Origin: Cloacimonetes bacterium UBA3900
GTDB lineage: Bacteria; Cloacimonadota; Cloacimonadia; Cloacimonadales; Cloacimonadaceae
Assembly: GCA_002391675.1 (NCBI GenBank)
Contig: DGFM01000004.1
Span: 46,562 to 59,158 of the forward strand
DNA length: 12,597 nucleotides
Direction: 5' to 3'
Shown: piece by piece, positions 5,649-12,597 of the stretch
Layout: each line of letters begins with the position of its first letter
How positions within the stretch are numbered: the stretch's first letter is position 1
Notes under the pieces: model-generated
Told to the model about the DNA's origin: nothing
Seen by the model: the letters and a program-made list of their open reading frames with translations, nothing else
The model's database searches: none
Program-made: the position numbers and the translations under genes

Positions 5649-8600
5649 ATGAGGAAGCCCGTGGACAATCTCGATTCCAAAGCCTTAAGTGCCAATCTTG
5701 CAGTCACTAAGCCAGCTCAGATAGTGCTCACTTCTGAAGCGGAATGGCTATTGAGTGTGACGGCAGACCACTTTGGCATCCATCAGCGGCTGAGCGAGCT
5801 CCTGGGCGAGGTTTACCATCCCTACATGAATCCCTCGCTGGCGCTGAAGCTCATGCGTAAAGGCATCTTGGGCGATCTGTGGTTCTTTGTCTCACTGGCA
5901 GACAGCGGCCGAGCTCTGCGGGCCATCTTTGCCTGTTATTTGCATATCGCTGATGGCATCAAGGAGGAGGACGAGGCGCTGATTTTAGGTGCGGAGGTGC
6001 TGGAATTCCTGAGCGGTATCGCCGTCCTGGAGCAGCCCGATGCAGAGTTATTGAGCGAGATATTGGCCTGGTTGGAAGCCGAAGTGGCACAGCGGCGGGA
6101 GCTCTACATCAAGCACAACGGCACGCTGCGCAAGGGTTTGCTCAAGCTTCCGGATATTGGTGATTTGCATCTGCGTGCCTTGGCTTTGCTTCACGACACC
6201 TTTCTGGGCAGCCTGCAGAGCTGGCAAAATCAAAGCGCTTCGCTGCCCGCTGAGATCAGCATCCCCTTCCCGCAGAACGGCTTTTGGCAGGAGAATATAG
6301 CTAAGCTGGAGGGTGGGCTCAGCTTTGCCGGCATCGCGGAGATTCCCTCATATAGCGAGATCGCTAAACGCTTTAGAGAAAACATTATCCACATCCGGGA
6401 GCCACAACAGCGGCTGAACTACATCTTTGCCCTGCTCAAGCTGGAGGGCATGGAAGCGCTGCAGGAAAACCTGCTCTGGGACTTGAATCGGGAGCTGACG
6501 GGATTGTATAAACAGATGCCCGCTACGGCCATCCCCGGCGTGATAGACACGGTGTGCGATGCTCTGGAGAGCTTCCACCACAGCCATATGAGCATCGTCT
6601 TGGACTGCCTGAGCGGCTTTGGCAAGACTATCATCGGCTCCGGCGTGAAGGCGCATATCCGGCACTTTATCCACCGCTTTGCGCTCATCCCTTTCACGCC
6701 TCCGGGGAAGGTGAGCATCAGCGAAGATTGGCAGCTCCACACGGATAAGACGCATATCAAGCATCTGCGCGTCTATATGGAGCTGATTGCGCTGAATCCC
6801 GCGCTGTGTCAGGACCTGCTGGCCAATCTGGTGATCAACGTGAGCAAGCACGGCATCCTGATCTCGGATGAAGACCTCTTTCAGAAGGATGTTTCTGCGC
6901 TTTTGAATGCGGACATCAAGGACGTATTTATCCAGCTGAGGCATCTGCTGCGGCAGTTCCCCGTCTTTTACAGCGAGATCGGTGCGGAGGGCGAGATCAG
7001 GGATTTGAGCACCGAGATCGACGACATGGGCCAGCGGCAGGACAGGCTGATCCACTTCCTGCGCAAACAGGTGCACACCGAGAGCAACAACACGCATATC
7101 CACCTCTGTGCCAGCATTATGCACTATTGGCAAGACCTCGATGAGCGGCGCCTGGAAGGCCTGGTGCCGGATGACGTGATGAACTACCTAACCAGCGGCG
7201 ATCCCATGCTGAAAGCACAGCAGGACTGCGTAAACAGCTTCCTGGAGGAGGCAGAGCTCAGCGTGGACGGGCTGTTGGCGCTCTCCTGGCAGAGTTTGGA
7301 GCGGCTCTTCAAGGGCAAGGAGCCGGACTTTTGCCTCAAGCGGCTGAAGCTCCTCTGCGACATCCACCTGCTGCTGAAAGATAAATATGGCCTCGATCCT
7401 TACGACATCGTGAAGTTCCTGGGCCGCTACAAGTTCTTTGATAACAAGGAGCAAAACCGCCTCCGTGCCAACCTGCTGAGGCGTGACTACGACAGCTCCA
7501 TCCGCCAGCTCTTGGGCTATATCGGCAGGCTCAACAGCATCATCCTCAATCCCGTGCCTTCATCGGGCTGGGAAAACATCTTTTACAAGCGCCACATCGC
7601 CGCCGGCATCCCTTCCATGTACGGCGTTTACAGGGAGCCGAAGCTGGAGGCCATGGGCATGGTTTTCAGGATAGAAAACGTGCTGCGGCGCCTCTTTGAA
7701 TACAATATCAAGCAGATCAACATCAACTATATCAACCTGCAAAACCTGCGCCGCATCGTGCGTATCCTGAAGCTCTACGATCTCGCTCTTCAGCAGGAAA
7801 TGCTCACCAACGAAGCCTTCAGCAGTGCGGTGAAGATGTTTGAAGCGGCGCTGAGCACCCGCAATTGCACCATCAGCCAATACATGGACATCGTGAGGCT
7901 GCTCAAAGACAGCACGAGTGAGATCATCAACGAATACTACTACCGCTATTACGATCCCGAGCTGAGGCGCAGAGTCAGTGCCGGCCTGGACACGGAGATG
8001 GAGGCGGAAGCCTTTTACCGCAAGCTGCTTACAGACTCTTTTATGGTGCAGGGACTGGACGTGTTTATCACCAATCTGATAAAGACCTTGGACGGGATGA
8101 GGCAAATGTTCAGCTCCGGCGATCTGCTCAAGCTGATGTCCTACGATCCGGACAGGCTGTTCTTCTGCCTTCATGCGGGCAGCTCGCACCTGGAAAACCA
8201 GGTGATGATGGGCTCCAAGGCCTATTTCCTCAAGAAGCTTGCCCGCTATGGATTCCCCATTCCCCCCGGATTTGTGATCTCCACCGAGCTTTACCGCAAC
8301 CGTGAGATCATCAAGATGCATCCGGACATCTCACTGGAGTTTAAGCGGCTCTTCAAAGAGCAATTGGCGCGGCTGGAACGGCATACAGGCTGCAAGCTGG
8401 GAGATGCAAAACAGCCGCTGCTGCTGTCGGTTCGCTCCGGTGCGCCCATGAGCCTGCCCGGCGCCATGGACACCTTCCTCAACATCGGGCTCAATGACGA
8501 AGTGACGCAATTGCTCTCGCAGCAGCCCAGTTTCGGCTGGACGGCTTGGGACAGCTACCGAAGGCTGATCCAGAGCTGGGGCATGGCCTATGGTATTGCG

Positions 8601-9671
8601 AGAGACGAATTTGACCAAGTGATGCTGGCTTACAAAAAGAAGCACGTGATCAGCCAGAAGACGCACTTTTCCGCAAGCGTGATGCAGGCGATGTGTGAGG
8701 ACTACAAAGCGGTGTTGGCAGCGCACTCCATCAACCTGGAACAAGACCCCATGAAGCAGCTGCAGCAGGCCATCGGCCACGTTTTGGATAGCTGGAACAC
8801 AGCCCGGGCGCAGATATACAGGCGCAAGCTGGGTATCTCAGACGACTGGGGCACAGCCGTGATCATCCAGAAGATGGTGATGGGCAATATCTCGCTGCAA
8901 TCCGGCTCCGGCGTGCTTTTCACGCACGCAGATTGGGTGGAAGGCCCCGGCATCTGCCTCAATGGCGACTTCACGCTCAGCAGCCAGGGCGAGGACGTGG
9001 TGGCGGGCTTGGTGCACACGCTGCCCATCTCGGAAGAACAGGCATCACGTCAGGTTCGCAGCGGCGAGACCTCGCTGGAAAAGAGCTTCCCCGCCATCTA
9101 CAACCGCCTGCTCCGCTTTGCCAAACACCTGATCCTCAACGAAAACTATCCGCATCAGGAGATCGAATTTACCTTTGAAGGCCCAAACGAAGACCAGCTC
9201 TACATCCTGCAGACACGCAACCAGATCATCCGCCAGCTGCCGGACTACCCGGTGCTGGACATCGAAGCAGTAGACGCAGAGCGCCTGGGCAGCGGCATTG
9301 GCATAGGCAAGGGCGCACTCGCAGGCCTCATCGTGATCAGCAAAGAGGACATCGACAGGTTTGCACCGCAGGGAAAACCCCTGATCTTAGTGAGACCGGA
9401 CACCGTCCCGGACGATATGGCGCTCCTCTTTGAGTGTCAGGGCCTGCTCACCTCCAGGGGCGGAGTGACCTCACACGCCGCGGTTACTGCTACCAGACTG
9501 GAGCTCACCGGCATCGTCAACTGCTGGGACCTGCTGGTAAACGAGCAAAACTCCACCTGCCGCATCGGTCGTACTCACCTGAAAGCCGGTGACGCCATCA
9601 CTTTGGATGCTGCCACAGGCTCTATCTACCCCGGATTTCAACCGCTTAAAAGCGTTAAAGACATTATGTAA
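5649..9671 (+). CDS. Dikinase-like phosphotransferase: large unknown N-terminus + PPDK ATP-binding and phosphohistidine domains
   Basis: This 1340-residue protein has no signal peptide, so it is probably cytoplasmic. Residues 1 to about 850 are unrecognised and mainly helical. From about 850 it follows pyruvate phosphate dikinase: GSKAYFLKKLARYGFPIPPG (Lys857), SVRSGAPMSLPGAMDTFLN (Arg929), TAWDSYRRLIQ, SDDWGTAV.IQ (about 1064-1074), SSQGEDVVAG, EIEFTF and QTRN (Arg1190), i.e. the ATP-site residues. Next is the phosphohistidine domain, LTSRGGVTSHAAV, with His1276 and the Thr two residues before it. The protein ends about 65 residues later, so the PEP/pyruvate barrel of true PPDK (usually about 870 aa in total) is missing. 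It should autophosphorylate His1276 from ATP, but the acceptor is unknown. ATG 5649 lacks a good Shine-Dalgarno; GTG 5661 (GAGGA upstream) is an alternative. The GAPDH gene follows after 30 bases. Confidence 0.9.
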   Translation: MRKPVDNLDSKALSANLAVTKPAQIVLTSEAEWLLSVTADHFGIHQRLSELLGEVYHPYMNPSLALKLMRKGILGDLWFFVSLADSGRALRAIFACYLHIADGIKEEDEALILGAEVLEFLSGIAVLEQPDAELLSEILAWLEAEVAQRRELYIKHNGTLRKGLLKLPDIGDLHLRALALLHDTFLGSLQSWQNQSASLPAEISIPFPQNGFWQENIAKLEGGLSFAGIAEIPSYSEIAKRFRENIIHIREPQQRLNYIFALLKLEGMEALQENLLWDLNRELTGLYKQMPATAIPGVIDTVCDALESFHHSHMSIVLDCLSGFGKTIIGSGVKAHIRHFIHRFALIPFTPPGKVSISEDWQLHTDKTHIKHLRVYMELIALNPALCQDLLANLVINVSKHGILISDEDLFQKDVSALLNADIKDVFIQLRHLLRQFPVFYSEIGAEGEIRDLSTEIDDMGQRQDRLIHFLRKQVHTESNNTHIHLCASIMHYWQDLDERRLEGLVPDDVMNYLTSGDPMLKAQQDCVNSFLEEAELSVDGLLALSWQSLERLFKGKEPDFCLKRLKLLCDIHLLLKDKYGLDPYDIVKFLGRYKFFDNKEQNRLRANLLRRDYDSSIRQLLGYIGRLNSIILNPVPSSGWENIFYKRHIAAGIPSMYGVYREPKLEAMGMVFRIENVLRRLFEYNIKQININYINLQNLRRIVRILKLYDLALQQEMLTNEAFSSAVKMFEAALSTRNCTISQYMDIVRLLKDSTSEIINEYYYRYYDPELRRRVSAGLDTEMEAEAFYRKLLTDSFMVQGLDVFITNLIKTLDGMRQMFSSGDLLKLMSYDPDRLFFCLHAGSSHLENQVMMGSKAYFLKKLARYGFPIPPGFVISTELYRNREIIKMHPDISLEFKRLFKEQLARLERHTGCKLGDAKQPLLLSVRSGAPMSLPGAMDTFLNIGLNDEVTQLLSQQPSFGWTAWDSYRRLIQSWGMAYGIARDEFDQVMLAYKKKHVISQKTHFSASVMQAMCEDYKAVLAAHSINLEQDPMKQLQQAIGHVLDSWNTARAQIYRRKLGISDDWGTAVIIQKMVMGNISLQSGSGVLFTHADWVEGPGICLNGDFTLSSQGEDVVAGLVHTLPISEEQASRQVRSGETSLEKSFPAIYNRLLRFAKHLILNENYPHQEIEFTFEGPNEDQLYILQTRNQIIRQLPDYPVLDIEAVDAERLGSGIGIGKGALAGLIVISKEDIDRFAPQGKPLILVRPDTVPDDMALLFECQGLLTSRGGVTSHAAVTATRLELTGIVNCWDLLVNEQNSTCRIGRTHLKAGDAITLDAATGSIYPGFQPLKSVKDIM

Positions 9672-9689
9672 CACAAAATAAACCAAGAA

Positions 9690-9694
9690 AGGAG
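9690..9694 (+). promoter_or_regulatory. Shine-Dalgarno of GAPDH
   Basis: AGGAG within AAAGGAG, 7 bases before ATG 9702. No terminator or promoter-sized gap separates it from the preceding stop (9669-9671), which supports a two-gene operon. Confidence 0.8.
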
Positions 9695-9701
9695 TAACAA
9701 A

Positions 9702-10946
9702 ATGGACCCTCTCAAAAACAAAAAACTGCTGGGCATCAACAGCCTGGGCAGAATCGGCAAGCTGATGGTTTGGAACCAGATCCACCTCAGACACTTCGAC
9801 GGCATCGTGCTCAACTTTGGCCGTGAAGTGGGAAAGAAGCTGGACGACCTGATCCAGATCATCGAAAACGACAGTAACTATGGCAACATCCACAAGTTTT
9901 TGCACGGAACTGTGGGACGCAAGGCAGAAATCAAGATTTTGGATGCCGACATCCCCATCATCGAGATCGACGGCATGCCCATCAAAGTCCTGCGTAAAGC
10001 ACGTAACCCCAAAGACATCAACTGGCTGAACGAAGGCGTGAAGATCGTGGTGGATTGCACCGGCAAATTCCTCGATCCCACACTCACCAGCGCCGACGGC
10101 GATGCCTGCATCCGTGGCCATCTGGAATCCGGCGCCCTCAAAGTGGTGGCCAGCGCTCCCTTCAAGATCAAGAGCGGCGCACCCACTCCTGAAGATGCAA
10201 CGACCATGATCTACGGCATCAACCACCTGGATTATGATCCCAAAAAGCACCACATCATCTCAGCCGCATCCTGCACCACCACCGGCTTGGCGCACATGAT
10301 CAAACCGCTTTTGGATAATGAGGTTACCGCCAAGATGATGACGGCGTCCATGAGCACCATCCACGCTGCCACAAACACGCAGTCCATCCTGGATAACGTG
10401 CCCAAATCCGGAGCTTCAGACCTCAGAAAGTCACGCAGCCTCTTCAACAACATCATCCTCTCCACCACCGGAGCCACCAAAGCCCTGGCGTTAGTGCTTC
10501 CAGAGGTGAAAGACATCGGCTTCATGGCAGACAGCGTGCGCATCCCCACCGGCACCGTCTCCCTGATCACACTCGACGTCACCTTCCACACCGAGCTCAA
10601 CGACAAAGGCGAGCCGGTGCTGACGAAAGAGCTGATCAACGACATCTACAAAAAGGCCGCCGAAGGAGCACAGAAAGACCTCCTCGTCTACAGCGAAAGA
10701 CAGAACGTCTCCACCGACATGATCGGCTCCCTGGCCTCGGCAACCATCGAAGCCCACAACACCGAAACCCGCACCGGCATGGTGGAAGTGCCCGCCGCAC
10801 AGCTCAAAGCTGCTGGACTGCCGGCAGACAAACCCATCCAGATCCCCGTGACGCACGCCAAAATCTTTGGCTGGTACGACAACGAGATGGGTTCCTACGT
10901 CTACAGTCTCTCCAAGCTGGTAAATTACATCGACGATCAAAGCTGA
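9702..10946 (+). CDS. gap: Glyceraldehyde-3-phosphate dehydrogenase, long form
   Basis: This 414-residue cytoplasmic enzyme should interconvert glyceraldehyde 3-phosphate and 1,3-bisphosphoglycerate. Visible landmarks are INSLGRIGKL (Rossmann, 12-21), VDCTG, AASCTTTGLA with catalytic Cys191, STIHAATNTQ with His221, STTGATKAL, VRIPTGTVS with Arg280 (phosphate site) and WYDNEMGSY with Asn394. It is about 80 residues longer than ordinary bacterial GAPDH (about 330), the extra length being split between the two domains. Two oddities: the usual SCTTNC is SCTTTG, and the loop that normally carries the NAD-selecting Asp (..NDL) reads IVLNFGRE. Cofactor preference is therefore uncertain. The start is fixed by AGGAG 7 bases upstream. 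It is the second gene of the dikinase-like operon and is followed by a strong terminator. Confidence 0.93.
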   Translation: MDPLKNKKLLGINSLGRIGKLMVWNQIHLRHFDGIVLNFGREVGKKLDDLIQIIENDSNYGNIHKFLHGTVGRKAEIKILDADIPIIEIDGMPIKVLRKARNPKDINWLNEGVKIVVDCTGKFLDPTLTSADGDACIRGHLESGALKVVASAPFKIKSGAPTPEDATTMIYGINHLDYDPKKHHIISAASCTTTGLAHMIKPLLDNEVTAKMMTASMSTIHAATNTQSILDNVPKSGASDLRKSRSLFNNIILSTTGATKALALVLPEVKDIGFMADSVRIPTGTVSLITLDVTFHTELNDKGEPVLTKELINDIYKKAAEGAQKDLLVYSERQNVSTDMIGSLASATIEAHNTETRTGMVEVPAAQLKAAGLPADKPIQIPVTHAKIFGWYDNEMGSYVYSLSKLVNYIDDQS

Positions 10947-10965
10947 TAACAAGCTATAACCCAAG

Positions 10966-10995
10966 ACGGACCCCACATCGCAGGGGTCCGTTTTT
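10966..10995 (+). terminator. Rho-independent terminator of the dikinase-like/GAPDH operon
   Basis: ACGGACCCC (10966-10974) pairs perfectly with GGGGTCCGT (10983-10991) around an 8-base loop, followed by a run of T (10991-10995). It lies 20 bases after the GAPDH stop. Confidence 0.93.
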
Positions 10996-11007
10996 ATATC
11001 CGGTAAC

Positions 11008-11036
11008 AAAAAAGCCCCGAGGATAATCCCCGGGGC
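11008..11036 (-). terminator. Rho-independent terminator of the right-hand secreted protein gene
   Basis: Read on the minus strand, GCCCCG (11031-11036) pairs with CGGGGC (11014-11019), with extra GG/CC pairing possible inside, then six T (11008-11013). It sits about 30 bases past the TAA at 11064-11066 and faces the operon terminator from the other direction. Confidence 0.88.
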
Positions 11037-11063
11037 CTCTCTCTACTCTTTTGCATCTATCTC

Positions 11064-12578
11064 TTACTGCATGAGAATCATCTTGGAGGTTTTCTGATAG
11101 CCGGGCGCACTCATCCGGATCAGATACACACCGCTGGCGGTGGGCCGTCCTCTGTTGTCTCTGGCGTTGTAGACTTTCTTATAATGTCCGGCAGCGTGCT
11201 CTTCATCCACCAGGGTACGCACCAGCTGGCCTTTGATATTGTAGATATCCAATCTCACCCTGCCCGGCTCCCTGATGCTGTAAGTGATGGTAGTTTCAGG
11301 GTTGAAGGGGTTGGGGTAGTTGCCGTTCAGAGCAGTAGCCACCACGGGGATATGTGGATCATCCGTGGGTGTATGTGTGAGCGCAAAATTGACCATGGCA
11401 GGTTGATTGAAGTATACCGCCACATCAACCACGGTTTGGCTATGGTACTCATCCGCAGATGCGGTTACCGTGTAGGTGCCCACGGGGACGTTGAGGCTGT
11501 AATCTCCCCTTACATTGGTGGTAGTGGTATACAGGCCATCGTCCACGCTGATCGTCACATCGGCAAGAGGGAGGTTGTTTTTCCCCGTCACAGTTCCAAA
11601 AATCTGGCTGCTCATCTCTGCGGCCTCGATCATGAAAGTGGTCATGGGAAATTGTGCCGAAGGGCTGACGTAGGGCGGAGCTGCGGGATCATAGACGACG
11701 TTGTCTGAATAGATATACCGGCAGCGGTTTTCATTTAGAGTCTGACATTTGAAGTAGTTCATACCATAGGAGATTTCTCCGCTGGCTTTGTAGATCATCA
11801 TCACCAGGTTGTCCTCACCCGTGTAGGTATAAGGCCGGTCGAAGGTGATATTTGCGGTGCCGTATCCGCTTTCAAAGTTCACTATTCCATCGAAGACCTG
11901 CGTGAGCTGCGTTGAGGGTATCCAGCCGCTGCTGAGGTTGGCATTTGTGGTGCTGCCCAGCCAGATGGAGAGCGGTACATTGTCTGCACTGGCGCCGAAG
12001 TCGGTGTAAAACCGCAATCCTGCGATGTCGCCGCTTATGTCTACGATTTCATCAGGATAGTAGAGGGTTTGGAAGAGTGAGTTCATTCTGTTGGTATGCA
12101 CAGGCAAGACGGCATACTCGTTTCCGGCGCCGATGGTGACGGCGTGCACTCCGACGGGGTTTACCCAGAGATTTAGATTTGCGGTGCGGTTGTTGGCATC
12201 AAATTCATCACCGTCAAGTTCGATTTTGCCATAGATGTCATAGTTTCCTGGCGTATTGGGCGCCCAGGGGATCACTATTTCCACTGTTTCCATGCTGCCG
12301 ATGGGAGGGCCTGCCACGCTGGCCAGCTCCGCTTCGCCGGGCCCCATGATCTTTACGGTATAGTCGTCCTGCGCTTCAGAGCCGTGGTTTCTCACTTTGA
12401 TGGTATAATTTGAGGGCACACCCACGGTGGGGAGTTCCGTGCCGCTGATAGTCATGGCTCCCAGGTCGTTTTCCACCGATTCTTCCGTGTAAGAGAAGGT
12501 GATCATGGGCAGTATATCCAAAGCCATGCCATTTTCAGGGTTCATGGGGTCCAATTCACTGCCCCAGCCAAACATATA
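11064..12578 (-). CDS. Secreted modular protein with C-terminal sorting domain, 5' end missing
   Basis: The last 504 codons of a gene that enters from the right edge. Numbering from 12578: residues 36-139 are CARDB-like (VPSNYTIKVRNHGSEAQDDY, PWAPNTPGNYDIYGKIELDG); 145-318 resemble the YLPIY module of the left-hand surface protein (SGDIAGLRFYTDF, WIPSTQLTQVFDGIV, YTYTGEDNLVMMIYK); 322-400 are carboxypeptidase-regulatory-like (IFGTVTGKNNLPLADVTISV, NVRGDYSLNVPVGTYTV); 417-504 form the C-terminal sorting domain (NGNYPNPFNPETTITYSI, VRLDIYNIKGQLVRTLV, GVYLIRM). The protein is therefore probably exported to the cell surface or medium by a type IX-like route. The missing N-terminus could hold an enzyme such as a peptidase, but nothing in view shows that. 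Codons beyond 12578 come from adapter, not genome. TAA stop at 11064-11066. Confidence 0.9.
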   Translation of the reverse strand, partial: YMFGWGSELDPMNPENGMALDILPMITFSYTEESVENDLGAMTISGTELPTVGVPSNYTIKVRNHGSEAQDDYTVKIMGPGEAELASVAGPPIGSMETVEIVIPWAPNTPGNYDIYGKIELDGDEFDANNRTANLNLWVNPVGVHAVTIGAGNEYAVLPVHTNRMNSLFQTLYYPDEIVDISGDIAGLRFYTDFGASADNVPLSIWLGSTTNANLSSGWIPSTQLTQVFDGIVNFESGYGTANITFDRPYTYTGEDNLVMMIYKASGEISYGMNYFKCQTLNENRCRYIYSDNVVYDPAAPPYVSPSAQFPMTTFMIEAAEMSSQIFGTVTGKNNLPLADVTISVDDGLYTTTTNVRGDYSLNVPVGTYTVTASADEYHSQTVVDVAVYFNQPAMVNFALTHTPTDDPHIPVVATALNGNYPNPFNPETTITYSIREPGRVRLDIYNIKGQLVRTLVDEEHAAGHYKKVYNARDNRGRPTASGVYLIRMSAPGYQKTSKMILMQ

Positions 12579-12597
12579 CTGTCTCTTATACACATCT
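12579..12597. other. Sequencing adapter: Nextera/Tn5 mosaic end
   Basis: The last 19 bases, CTGTCTCTTATACACATCT, are the exact reverse complement of the Tn5 mosaic end AGATGTGTATAAGAGACAG used in Nextera libraries. Translated in the frame of the adjoining gene they give the familiar artefact M/V-YKRQ. They are library-derived, so true genomic sequence ends at 12578. Confidence 0.97.

Noticed and set aside
9471..10253. A 260-codon minus-strand ORF over the dikinase/GAPDH junction (and similar ones at 7560-8321, 6348-7133 and 10491-11009)
   Set aside because: All are antisense shadows of genes with unmistakable domain signatures and have no start signals of their own.
1..12578. The two edge-truncated minus-strand genes being one gene of a circular molecule
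   Set aside because: Codon phase happens to fit, but the left protein stops inside an Fn3-like strand (GYNIYRNDSIDLGSAIKV) and the right one resumes with an unrelated run (YMFGWGSELDPMNP). The adapter at the right end also shows a broken fragment, not a closed circle.

Overview
The window reads as a bacterial metagenome contig, most likely from the Fibrobacteres-Chlorobi-Bacteroidetes side of the tree and probably Candidatus Cloacimonadota. The clues are two large secreted multidomain proteins, one ending in a sorting-type domain with the signature NGNYPNPFNPETTITYSI, and the other carrying PVELSHFAATITAQ followed by a fibronectin-like strand near its cut end. Both styles are common in that lineage. 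The assignment is an inference from protein style; no marker gene is present.

Layout. Bases 1-4215 (minus strand) hold the first 1405 codons of a giant exported protein whose 3' end lies outside the window. Just upstream, on the same strand, is a small ORF (4228-4437/4440) with its own Shine-Dalgarno; its stop codon overlaps the ribosome-binding site of the giant gene. A gap (4441-4698) with nested inverted repeats follows. Next comes a class I SAM-dependent methyltransferase (4699-5439, minus strand), preceded by a 23-codon overlapping upstream ORF. The region 5440-5648 is a divergent control region with one candidate promoter on each strand.

On the plus strand lies a two-gene operon. The first gene (5649-9671) encodes a 1340-residue protein with about 850 unrecognised N-terminal residues, then the ATP-binding and phosphohistidine domains of pyruvate phosphate dikinase, but no C-terminal PEP/pyruvate barrel. 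Thirty bases later is a long-form glyceraldehyde-3-phosphate dehydrogenase (9702-10946) with catalytic Cys and His intact but an atypical cofactor loop. A strong rho-independent terminator closes the operon and faces a second terminator for the minus-strand gene on the right.

Bases 11064-12578 (minus strand) are the C-terminal 504 residues of a second secreted modular protein: CARDB-like domain, a sandwich module also found twice in the giant left-hand protein, a carboxypeptidase-regulatory-like domain and a C-terminal sorting domain. The final 19 bases (12579-12597) are not genomic. They match the Nextera/Tn5 mosaic-end adapter exactly and add a false N-terminus (M/V-YKRQ) to this protein.

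The centre is a carbon/energy-metabolism operon flanked by cell-surface genes on the opposite strand. The most unusual item is the dikinase-like fusion protein: its phosphotransfer machinery looks intact, its acceptor is unknown, and it appears to be co-transcribed with GAPDH.
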